Positions 45,306-53,659 of a stretch of 64,000 nt of DNA are shown one piece after another; position 1 is the first letter of the stretch; each line of letters opens with the position of its first letter. This stretch comes from Flavobacterium tagetis (GTDB lineage: Bacteria; Bacteroidota; Bacteroidia; Flavobacteriales; Flavobacteriaceae): the NCBI RefSeq assembly GCF_016735615.1, contig NZ_JAERSF010000001.1, forward strand, positions 1,364,001 to 1,428,000. The letters are read 5' to 3'. A program made the position numbers and the translations under genes. The notes under the pieces are model-generated. The model was not told where the DNA came from, made no database searches, and was given only the letters and a program-made list of their open reading frames with translations.

Positions 45306-45344
45306 AAAACACTAACTATAACTTAAACTTAATCAATTCTTATT

Positions 45345-48300
45345 ATGAAAAGCAAAAATTGTATTAAAACAACAAAGCTTCCATATTTTATGGCGGTGCT
45401 GCTTAGCGTATTTATGATGCAGTTTGGATTTGCTCAAGAATCCAAAACTGTAAGTGGGACAATTACCTCTTCCGAAGACGGATTTGGAGTTCCAGGAGCA
45501 ACTGTACAAGTACAGGGAACAAAATCGAGTACTGTTACCGATTTTGACGGAAAATATAAAGTTGAGGCTAAAACGGGAGATGTTTTAGTAATCACTTTTG
45601 TAGGTTTCAAATCGCAGAATGTTACGGTTGGAACTCAAAAAGTAATCAATGCGGTTTTACAGCCAGAAACTGCAGAACTTAAAGAAATTGTAGTAATCGG
45701 TTACGGTACTCAAAAGAAGAAAGTAAATACTGCAGCAACTTCTTTGGTGTCTGGAAAAGACATTCAGCAGGTTGCGAGTCTTGATGTTGTAAATGCTTTA
45801 CAAGGTCAAGCTTCTGGGGTTTCTGTAACTTCATCTTCTGGACAGCCAGGAGCGAATATGGTGGTAAATATTCGTGGAGCAGGTACAGCAGGAAACAGCG
45901 ATCCGCTTTATGTAGTTGACGGTGTAGTAGTAGATAACGGAATTGGATATCTTGATCCATCTGTGATTGAAAGGGTTGACGTTTTAAAAGATGCTTCGGC
46001 AGCTTCTATCTACGGAGCAAGAGCAGCAAACGGAGTTATCTTGGTTACAACTAAAAAGGGAAAAGACGGTAAAATGAATGTGTCTTTCAGTTCTTATACA
46101 GGGTTTCAGCAGATTGCTAAAAAACTGGATTTGATGAATACACAGGAATATACAACAATCATGAACGAAGCTCGTGTAAATTCTGGATATGCTCCATTAT
46201 ACACAAAAGATCAAATTGCTTCATTTCCTGATCACGACTGGCAAAAAGATTTGTTTAATGAAGGTGCAATGAAACAAAACCACTCTCTTTTGATTACTGG
46301 AGGTGACGAAAAATCTACTATTGCAACTGGTTTATCTTACTACGGACAAGAAGGTATGATTGGAGGATCTACTAACCAATCTCAATACGATCGTGTAACT
46401 TTTACAGTAAACTCTACTTCTGAAGTAATTAAGGGATATTTGAAAATTGGTGAAAACTTCACTTTATCAAACATCAAATCTAGCGGTGTTGCCGATGATG
46501 GTATTTACAGCAATGCAATTAGAAGTTTCTTAAATGCTGCTCCAATTGATGAGACTTATGACGAAAATGGAGATTTTGCACATTCTATTATTTCTCAAGA
46601 CATCAGCAATCCAGTTGGATCTTTGTACTACAACAACTTCAATCAGACTAAAACAAATCGTTATGTAGGTAATATTTTTGCTGAATTGAAATTTGCAAAA
46701 AACTTTACTTTCAGAACTAGTTATGGTGTTGATATGACAGATAGCAATTACCGTTCTTTCAGACCAGTTTATTCGCTTTCTTCAAATGATAATAATACAG
46801 TTTCTAGCGTAACTCAAAGTGCTACAAAATCTTTAGGATGGATTTTTGAGAATACACTTCAATACAAATTCAACATTGCCGATGCTCATAATTTTGATGT
46901 ATTAGTAGGTACTTCTGCTAAAAAGAATACTTCTGATTACATGGAAGGGCAAGGAAGAAACTTAATTTTTGATGATTTCGAACATGCTTATTTAGATAAT
47001 GCAAAAGATCCGACATCAAATGTGGTAAAAGGAAATCGTAAAGATTACGCAATTCAGTCTTACTTCGGACGTTTATTGTACGATTACAACAATAAATACT
47101 TATTCTCTGCAACAGTTCGTCGTGACGGTTCATCAGAATTTGGTCCAGATAACAAATATGCTATTTTCCCATCGTTCTCTGCAGGATGGAATTTAGATAA
47201 AGAAGCTTTCTTCAAAGAAAACAAAGTTTTAAATACTTTCAAATTAAGAGCAAGCTGGGGACAAAATGGTAACGACCAATTTGCAAGAAGATTTGCTTAT
47301 ATGTCAACTGTAAATTCTACAGATAAAACATATCATTTCGGAACTGGCGACGAAACTCTTTTAGTAGGTTCAAGCCCAGATCAATTGGCAAACCGTAACT
47401 TAAAATGGGAAACTTCTGAGCAGTTAGATTTAGGTTTTGATGCTACATTGTTTACCAACTTTACTCTAACTTTTGATTACTATGACAAGAAAACAAAAGA
47501 TTGGTTAGTATTGGCATCTATACCAACTTATGCTGGAGCAACTGCACCTTACATTAATGGTGGTGACGTAAGCAACAAAGGTTTTGAAATTGGTTTGTCT
47601 TACCGTACACGTTTTGGAAAAGATTGGAATTTTGCCATCAATGCAAACCTTTCTCGTAACCAAAACGAAGTGTTGAAAATTGCTAACAATGAAGGAATCA
47701 TTCATGGAGAATCAAACGTATTGTTCCAAGGTTTAGACGAGATGAACCGTGTTGAGGTTGGAAAACCAATGGGTTATTTCTACGGATTAAAAACAGACGG
47801 AATTTTCCAAAATGCTACTGAAGTTGCAGCAGGTGTTCAGCCAAATGCACAGCCAGGAGACGTTCGTTTCGTAGATTTAAATAATGACGGAAAAATTGAT
47901 GCAAACGATAAAACACAAATTGGCGATCCAAACCCAGATATTAACTATGGTGTTAATTTAGAATTGTCATACAAAGCATTTGATTTCTCTATTAATACTT
48001 ACGGTATCGCTGGAGGACAAAACGTTTTTGGAGTTCACGATTACACACGTGCTTACACAAACAACACTACAGATGTGTTAGGAAGATGGACAACTGAAGG
48101 AACTTCTAACAGAATTCCAAGAGTAACTTACGGAACTGATGCAAACGGAAACTATACTAAATTCTCAGATTTATATATTCAAGATTCAGATTTCTTCAGA
48201 ATTAAAAATGCTACAATCGGATGTGATTTAACGAAGTTGACAACAAAACTTAGCTTCTTCAGTAAATTCAGATTGTATGTTGCAGGAAATAACCTTTATA

Positions 48301-48434
48301 CATTCACAAAGTACAAAGGAATGGATCCAGAAATTGGTTTCGGAAACGTAAATCAGTCTTGGGCTAAGGGTATAGATGTTGGATACTATCCTCAGCCAAG
48401 AACCTATTTGATGGGTCTGAATGTTAACTTTTAA
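45345..48434 (+). CDS. susC: SusC-type TonB-dependent oligosaccharide transporter
   Basis: A 1029-residue outer-membrane importer. After a signal peptide (residues 1-30, MMQFGFAQE) comes the CarboxypepD_reg-like domain (about 33-110, VSGTITSSEDGFGVPGATVQ), a TonB box region, the plug (about 120-235, VVNALQGQASGVSVTSSSGQ, then NIRGAGTAGNSDPLYVVDGV) and the large barrel, ending in YLMGLNVNF. It pairs with the following susD, 12 bases on, and imports the glycan fragments made at the surface. The susC name denotes the family; the substrate need not be starch. Confidence 0.96.
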   Translation: MKSKNCIKTTKLPYFMAVLLSVFMMQFGFAQESKTVSGTITSSEDGFGVPGATVQVQGTKSSTVTDFDGKYKVEAKTGDVLVITFVGFKSQNVTVGTQKVINAVLQPETAELKEIVVIGYGTQKKKVNTAATSLVSGKDIQQVASLDVVNALQGQASGVSVTSSSGQPGANMVVNIRGAGTAGNSDPLYVVDGVVVDNGIGYLDPSVIERVDVLKDASAASIYGARAANGVILVTTKKGKDGKMNVSFSSYTGFQQIAKKLDLMNTQEYTTIMNEARVNSGYAPLYTKDQIASFPDHDWQKDLFNEGAMKQNHSLLITGGDEKSTIATGLSYYGQEGMIGGSTNQSQYDRVTFTVNSTSEVIKGYLKIGENFTLSNIKSSGVADDGIYSNAIRSFLNAAPIDETYDENGDFAHSIISQDISNPVGSLYYNNFNQTKTNRYVGNIFAELKFAKNFTFRTSYGVDMTDSNYRSFRPVYSLSSNDNNTVSSVTQSATKSLGWIFENTLQYKFNIADAHNFDVLVGTSAKKNTSDYMEGQGRNLIFDDFEHAYLDNAKDPTSNVVKGNRKDYAIQSYFGRLLYDYNNKYLFSATVRRDGSSEFGPDNKYAIFPSFSAGWNLDKEAFFKENKVLNTFKLRASWGQNGNDQFARRFAYMSTVNSTDKTYHFGTGDETLLVGSSPDQLANRNLKWETSEQLDLGFDATLFTNFTLTFDYYDKKTKDWLVLASIPTYAGATAPYINGGDVSNKGFEIGLSYRTRFGKDWNFAINANLSRNQNEVLKIANNEGIIHGESNVLFQGLDEMNRVEVGKPMGYFYGLKTDGIFQNATEVAAGVQPNAQPGDVRFVDLNNDGKIDANDKTQIGDPNPDINYGVNLELSYKAFDFSINTYGIAGGQNVFGVHDYTRAYTNNTTDVLGRWTTEGTSNRIPRVTYGTDANGNYTKFSDLYIQDSDFFRIKNATIGCDLTKLTTKLSFFSKFRLYVAGNNLYTFTKYKGMDPEIGFGNVNQSWAKGIDVGYYPQPRTYLMGLNVNF

Positions 48435-48446
48435 AATTTGAAAATC

Positions 48447-50027
48447 ATGAAAAGATATATAAAATTATTTGCGCTTTCAAGCTTACTTACTTTAGGTGCT
48501 TGCTCGCAGGATTTCTTGGAAAACGAACCATATACAGATAAGGTAACAGAGAATTTTTATAAAACACCTTCTGATGCTTTTGAAGGTCTTGTAGCAATTT
48601 ACGATGTTTTACAGCGCGAGGCTTACGGCGGACCTTTATTAATTAGTGAACAAGCTTCTGATGATTGTTTTGGAGGTTACGGTATTGCCGATGCTCAAGC
48701 GGATATTGAATGGGACCGTTTCCTATATGTTTCAGACAAAGACATGAACAAAGATGTTTGGGCTAATGCTTATTTAGGAATTTACAGAGCTAATATTTTA
48801 TTAGAAAATATCGATAAAGTAAACTGGGGATCTGATACAGCTTTGAAAACTCGTTACGAAGCTGAAGCACGTTTCTTAAGAGCGCATTTCCATTTTACAG
48901 CAGCTAAAATGTTTGGAGATATTATTCCTCTTGATCATACGGTAACAACAAGCGAGTTCGAGTTGCCAAGACAAGCTCCAGAAGTTACTTACGCTTTAAT
49001 TGCAAGCGATTTAAAATTTGCTGCAGACAACTTAGGTCCAGAGAACTATTCACAAGCAGGAAATGCTAATTACGGACGTATTACAAAATGGGCTGCTGAA
49101 GCTTATTTGGCTAGAACATTCTTATTCTATACAGGAACATATGGTAAAGCAGATTTAGCTGGTGTTGTTTCTAAAGCTGAAGCAACTGCTTATATTAACG
49201 ATGCAGTAAATAATAGCGGACATGGTTTGGTGGCTGATTTTGCTAATCTTTGGTTGGCAGCTTCTTTCGAAAATTTTGCTGGAGAAGATAATACAGAAAT
49301 GGTTTGGGCGGTACGTTTTAACGGTTCAGGAAAAGGAAACTGGGATCTTCATGAAGGAAACCGTTTCCAAGTAAACATTGCGCCACGTGGAGGTTCAATT
49401 GGAAAATATGCAACAGGATGGGGAGGAGCAACAGTGAATCCTAAGTTGGTAGATTCTTACGAAGCAGGTGATACTAGAAAAGCAGCTTCATTTATTGATT
49501 ATGCAGGTGAAGGTTTGAATTTTGATGCACAAGCTAGAGAACAACGTCAGTACACAGGATATTCTTGGAAAAAATATTGCCCAATTACAAACGCAGCAGG
49601 AACAGCTGTTGTAGAGGCAAACGGAGGAAATTTCCAAATTGACAACTACCAAGATTATGCGATTATTCGTTTCTCTGATGTGTTGTTAATGGCTGCTGAA
49701 TTGAATTTATCTTCTAACCCAGCTTTAGCACAAGCAGATTTTGACAGAGTACGTGACCGTGCTTTTAAAAATACTACTCACAGAAAAACGGCTAGTATCG
49801 AAAATATCATGAAAGAGCGTCAATTAGAATTGGCTCTTGAAGGACTTCGTTATTTTGACTTAATCAGACAAGGAATGCCTGCAATGAAAGCCGCTATTGA
49901 TAACACCACTGGTGGTTCTCAGTTTGCAGTTACTTTTAGAACAGAGACTCAAGGTTGGTTGCCATTACCGCAATCTCAGATCATTCTTTCAAATGGTACA
50001 ATAACTCAAAATCCAGGTTGGAATTAA
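48447..50027 (+). CDS. susD: SusD-like surface glycan-binding lipoprotein
   Basis: A 526-residue SusD/RagB lipoprotein. ATG 48447 gives MKRYIKLFALSSLLTLGAC; a TTG nine bases upstream is possible. The lipobox ends in LGAC, and the residues after Cys (SQDFLENEP) are acidic, resembling the flavobacterial lipoprotein export signal for surface exposure. The N-terminal TPR-like SusD_3 part (FYKTPSDAFEGLVAIYDVLQ) and the C-terminal RagB/SusD part (VRDRAF, ERQLELALEGLRYFDLIRQG) are complete. It sits on the barrel of the SusC encoded upstream and hands ligand to it. Confidence 0.96.
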   Translation: MKRYIKLFALSSLLTLGACSQDFLENEPYTDKVTENFYKTPSDAFEGLVAIYDVLQREAYGGPLLISEQASDDCFGGYGIADAQADIEWDRFLYVSDKDMNKDVWANAYLGIYRANILLENIDKVNWGSDTALKTRYEAEARFLRAHFHFTAAKMFGDIIPLDHTVTTSEFELPRQAPEVTYALIASDLKFAADNLGPENYSQAGNANYGRITKWAAEAYLARTFLFYTGTYGKADLAGVVSKAEATAYINDAVNNSGHGLVADFANLWLAASFENFAGEDNTEMVWAVRFNGSGKGNWDLHEGNRFQVNIAPRGGSIGKYATGWGGATVNPKLVDSYEAGDTRKAASFIDYAGEGLNFDAQAREQRQYTGYSWKKYCPITNAAGTAVVEANGGNFQIDNYQDYAIIRFSDVLLMAAELNLSSNPALAQADFDRVRDRAFKNTTHRKTASIENIMKERQLELALEGLRYFDLIRQGMPAMKAAIDNTTGGSQFAVTFRTETQGWLPLPQSQIILSNGTITQNPGWN

Positions 50028-50044
50028 TTCAAAACAAAATGACT

Positions 50045-50899
50045 ATGAAACGTATATTATATATTTTAATAGCAGCTGTTACAATTGGTTCGCTGTTATT
50101 TTCTTGTGAGGCAATTGAGGATCGCGAAAGCCTTCCAGCAGTTACTTTGACACCAGAAACACTTAAGTTTTCTATCACGCAAGATGCTACAAACAAAAAT
50201 CTTGTGAATTTTAAAAGTGATGATCCGACTGTTATTCCATTTTGGAAATATGTAGATGCAGCAGGAAATGAATTAGGACATTCTAACAAAAGCAGCGATC
50301 AAGTAATTCTGCCTTTTGCCGGAAAGTATACTATTTATTACACCGCTTATACAAGAGGAGGTTCTGTAGAAGCTGCTCCGGTTGTGGTTGATATTGCCGA
50401 AAATGACGAAACGTATTTTAGAGATCCAAAATGGCAAATGCTAACAAATGGTGTTGACGGAAAAACTTGGGTTTTAGATTTTACAGATCCAGTTGGATGG
50501 GCTGGTTTAGACTACCCAGCTACATCTGGAGATAACTGGAGCTGGCTTCCAGATTATGCAAGCAACTCTTGGGTAATGGCTAATAAAGATTGGGGTCAAA
50601 TGTATTTTGATTTAAATGGAAATTACAATACATCGGTTACTCAGACAGCGATTGCAAACAACAATCAAACTACAAAAAAAGGAACATATTCATTTGATAT
50701 TGCAAATAACAAATTAGTTTTTAATGGTGGAGTACAGATGCTTTACGGTGGAGACTATTATGGAGACTGCAGTAACTGGATCAGCGTAAAAGTGGTTGAG
50801 CTTACAGCAACATCTTTAAGATTAGCAGTAGTGCGTGACCAAAGTAGAACTGGTGAAGGAGTTTGTCTAATTGTATTCCACTACAAGCCGAAATCGTAA
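50045..50899 (+). CDS. Surface lipoprotein, probable glycan-binding protein of the PUL
   Basis: A 284-residue lipoprotein: signal and lipobox MKRILYILIAAVTIGSLLFSC, followed by acidic residues (EAIEDRES). A PKD/Ig-like N-terminal domain (about 30-125, LKFSITQDATNKNLVNFKSD ... GKYTIYYTAYTRGGSV) leads into a C-terminal beta domain rich in aromatic residues (WAGLDYPATSGDNWSWLPDY, W at several exposed positions). The third-gene position after susC/susD is where SusE/F or surface glycan-binding proteins lie. An in-frame ATG at 50039 is an alternative start. No enzyme motif, so binding is inferred. Confidence 0.82.
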   Translation: MKRILYILIAAVTIGSLLFSCEAIEDRESLPAVTLTPETLKFSITQDATNKNLVNFKSDDPTVIPFWKYVDAAGNELGHSNKSSDQVILPFAGKYTIYYTAYTRGGSVEAAPVVVDIAENDETYFRDPKWQMLTNGVDGKTWVLDFTDPVGWAGLDYPATSGDNWSWLPDYASNSWVMANKDWGQMYFDLNGNYNTSVTQTAIANNNQTTKKGTYSFDIANNKLVFNGGVQMLYGGDYYGDCSNWISVKVVELTATSLRLAVVRDQSRTGEGVCLIVFHYKPKS

Positions 50900-50913
50900 G
50901 TTAGTTAGTTTTG

Positions 50914-50962
50914 AAGTCTCAGTCCTAAAAGCATTTTGTAATGTTCTTTAAGACTGAGACTT
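50914..50962 (+). terminator. Hairpin between the surface-protein genes and the hydrolase genes
   Basis: AAGTCTCAGTC (50914-50924) pairs with GACTGAGACTT (50952-50962), an 11-bp perfect stem with a 27-base loop, without a T-run. It may be a partial terminator or an RNA-processing or stabilising hairpin. Confidence 0.5.
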
Positions 50963-51036
50963 AAATTATTTTATGAGGAAATAAATGAAACCGTTTTTTA
51001 TTTCTATCTTCAAATTCCAAAAAAATAAAAGTACCT

Positions 51037-53523
51037 ATGCATATTAGAAAAAACATAAAAAACATAAGTTTATGGGCAATTGCAGCTGGAGTTTTTTTCT
51101 TGAATTCCTGTTCTAAAAAACAAGATGCATTTGTAAACCGAAAAGTTTCTTTTAATGCAGATTGGAGCTTTCATCTTAACGATAGCATTATTGATAAAGA
51201 TACAATTGGAGCTTCAACAAAATGGAGGACTTTAGATGTTCCACATGATTGGAGCATTGAAGGAAAATTTGATGAAAAAAGTCCTGGTGGTTATGGCGGA
51301 GGATCTCTAAATGGAGGTTTGGGCTGGTACAAAAAAACATTCAAAGTAGTTGCAGAAGACAGCACAAAAATCACTTCAATCACTTTTGACGGCGTTTATC
51401 GAAACAGCGAAGTTTGGGTAAACGGGCATTATTTAGGAAAACGTCCAAACGGATATATTGGTTTTCAATATGAAATTTCTCCATACTTAAATTACGGAGA
51501 CAAAAACAACGAAATAATTGTTAAGGTTGACAATTCGAAACAACCAAATTCACGCTGGTATTCAGGTTCAGGAATTTTTAGAAATGTCTGGATCGAAACT
51601 ACAGATAAACTTCATGTGGGACAATGGGGAACCTATATTACAACTCCAAAAGTTACGGCTGAAAAGGCTTCTATAAGTATTGAAACAACAATAAAAAATC
51701 AATACAAAGAAGGTAAAAAAGCAACTGTAAAGACTACTATTTTTAAAGATGATAAAAAAGTAACGTCGGTTACTCAAGATATAACAATCAACGCCAACGA
51801 AAATCAAATTCTGAACCAAGCGGCAGAAGTTGAAAATCCGATTTTATGGTCAGATGAAAAGCCAGAATTGTACACAGCAGTTACCGAAATTTCGCTTGAC
51901 GATAAAATCATCGATCAATACAAAACCACTTTCGGAATCAGAGATTTCAAATTCGATTTGAATAAAGGTTTTATTTTGAATGGAAAACAAGTCAAAATAA
52001 AAGGAGTTTGTATGCATCACGATTTAGGACCGTTAGGGTCTGCGATCAATACTCGTGCAATCGAACGTCAGTTAGAGATTTTGAAAGAAATGGGTGTAAA
52101 CGGAATTAGAACTTCTCATAATCCGCCTGCTCCAGAACTTTTAGAGCTTTGCGACAAAATGGGGTTCATTGTCATGGATGAAGCTTTTGATATGTGGAAA
52201 CAAACCAAAACCAAATACGATTACGGAAACGATTGGGACAAATGGCACAAACAAGATCTAATTGATCAATTGTTACGTGACCGAAATCATGCCAGTATTT
52301 TTATGTGGAGTATTGGAAATGAAATTCCAGAACAATGGAGCGAAACAGGTGTTGAAATTGCTAAAGAATTGGCTGCGATTACTCGTCAATATGATAAAAC
52401 GCGTCCGTTGACTGCAGGAATGAATCCGCCAGTGAACATGAATATTGATGCCGTGACCTTACAATTTGAGAAAAAAGATGTATCGATTAATCCACTTGCA
52501 GGATCTGGTGTTTTAGATTTAATCGGATACAATTACGCGCATCAAACATTCGAACATCATCTAAAGAATTTCCCAAATACACCTTTTATTGCAACTGAAA
52601 CGACTTCAGGTTTACAGACAAGAGGGTATTATGATGCCGTTTCAGATACGATCAAAAAATGGCCGGTAAGATGGGATCTTAAATTTACAGAAGGAAATCC
52701 TGGAAATACGGTTTCAGCTTACGATCAAGTTCAAACTCCGTGGGGGTCTACACACGAAGCAACTTGGAAAATTATCAAAAAACATGATTTCTTGGCAGGA
52801 ATGTACGTTTGGACAGGTTTCGATTACATCGGAGAACCAACGCCTTACGAATGGCCATCGGTAAGTTCTTATTTCGGAATTGTCGATTTAGCCGGTTTCC
52901 CGAAAGACGTGTATTATATGTACCAAAGTGAATGGACAAACAAAACGGTTTTGCACATTTTCCCGCATTGGAACTGGAAAGCCGGACAAACAGTTGATGT
53001 TTGGGCATACTATAATAAAGCCGATGAGGTTGAACTTTTTGTAAACGGAAAATCGGTTGGAAAGAGAAGTAAAAAAGGAGACGATCTGCACGTAATGTGG
53101 AGAATTCCTTTTGAAGCTGGAACCTTAAAAGCAGTTTCTCATAAAGATGGAAAAGTAGTTTTAGAAAGAGAAATCAAAACAGCAGGAAATCCATCTCAAT
53201 TAAAATTAACTGCTGATAGAAGTACCATCAAAGCAGACAAAAACGATTTGTCATTTATCACGGTTGATATTTTAGATGATAAAGGAACGATTGTACCAAA
53301 CGCGAATAACGAGATTAATTTCTTTTTAAAAGGAAACGGAAAAATTGTAGGTGTTTGTAGTGGAGATCCTGTAAGCCACGAATCGTACAAAGGAAATAAA
53401 CATACGGCTTTGGCAGGAAAATGTCTGGTAATTGTTCAGTCTGGAGATCAATCTGGAAGATTAGAATTAACCGCTAAAGCGAATGGGCTAAAACAAGCTA
53501 CAATTGTAATTACAACAGAATAA
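51037..53523 (+). CDS. GH2 glycoside hydrolase (beta-galactosidase-like), lipoprotein
   Basis: An 828-residue family 2 glycoside hydrolase. The N-terminus ends in a lipobox (FLNSC, Cys about 25) without an acidic export signal, so it should face the periplasm. The sugar-binding domain (about 30-200, DVPHDWSIEGKF, GLGWYKKTF, YSGSGIFRNVW), an Ig-like domain (about 205-305) and the TIM barrel (about 310-620) are in order, with the acid/base Glu429 in WSIGNEI and the nucleophile Glu521 in IATETTSG. C-terminal beta domains follow (from about 640). Substrate specificity within GH2 cannot be fixed; beta-galactosidase activity fits a xyloglucan-type PUL. Confidence 0.93.
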   Translation: MHIRKNIKNISLWAIAAGVFFLNSCSKKQDAFVNRKVSFNADWSFHLNDSIIDKDTIGASTKWRTLDVPHDWSIEGKFDEKSPGGYGGGSLNGGLGWYKKTFKVVAEDSTKITSITFDGVYRNSEVWVNGHYLGKRPNGYIGFQYEISPYLNYGDKNNEIIVKVDNSKQPNSRWYSGSGIFRNVWIETTDKLHVGQWGTYITTPKVTAEKASISIETTIKNQYKEGKKATVKTTIFKDDKKVTSVTQDITINANENQILNQAAEVENPILWSDEKPELYTAVTEISLDDKIIDQYKTTFGIRDFKFDLNKGFILNGKQVKIKGVCMHHDLGPLGSAINTRAIERQLEILKEMGVNGIRTSHNPPAPELLELCDKMGFIVMDEAFDMWKQTKTKYDYGNDWDKWHKQDLIDQLLRDRNHASIFMWSIGNEIPEQWSETGVEIAKELAAITRQYDKTRPLTAGMNPPVNMNIDAVTLQFEKKDVSINPLAGSGVLDLIGYNYAHQTFEHHLKNFPNTPFIATETTSGLQTRGYYDAVSDTIKKWPVRWDLKFTEGNPGNTVSAYDQVQTPWGSTHEATWKIIKKHDFLAGMYVWTGFDYIGEPTPYEWPSVSSYFGIVDLAGFPKDVYYMYQSEWTNKTVLHIFPHWNWKAGQTVDVWAYYNKADEVELFVNGKSVGKRSKKGDDLHVMWRIPFEAGTLKAVSHKDGKVVLEREIKTAGNPSQLKLTADRSTIKADKNDLSFITVDILDDKGTIVPNANNEINFFLKGNGKIVGVCSGDPVSHESYKGNKHTALAGKCLVIVQSGDQSGRLELTAKANGLKQATIVITTE

Positions 53524-53536
53524 ATTTTTAAATATA

Positions 53537-53639
53537 GCCACAGATTAAAAGGATTAAAAAGATTTAAATCTGTATGATCTCCTAAATCTGCGAGAGAAAA
53601 GAAAAAAGAAAATCCTTTCGAATTCTTTTAATCTGTGGC
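53537..53639. repeat. Palindromic intergenic repeat (GCCACAGATT family), GH2-GH31 gap
   Basis: GCCACAGATTAAAA (53537-53550) pairs perfectly with TTTTAATCTGTGGC (53626-53639). Further inside, AAGGATT and AATCCTTT words continue the imperfect pairing. It occupies most of the gap between two hydrolase genes of one transcript. Confidence 0.8.
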
Positions 53640-53659
53640 AAAAAAATAAAAAGTAACCA

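Larger units (their letters stand above)
44754..45344. promoter_or_regulatory. Divergent control region between the Nudix regulators and susC
   Basis: About 590 bases. It contains the predicted susC promoter (45009-45039), a pair of 16-bp direct repeats (45043-45080), a 21-base leader element also found before the GH5 gene (45093-45113), and a 60-codon ORF (45123-45305). The left half (44754-45000) is AT-rich with no strong feature beyond the probable promoter of the regulator pair. Confidence 0.5.

Noticed and set aside
45345..50899. Starch utilisation locus, as the Sus names might suggest
   Set aside because: No GH13 amylase is present; the hydrolases point to a beta-glucan with xylose side chains.
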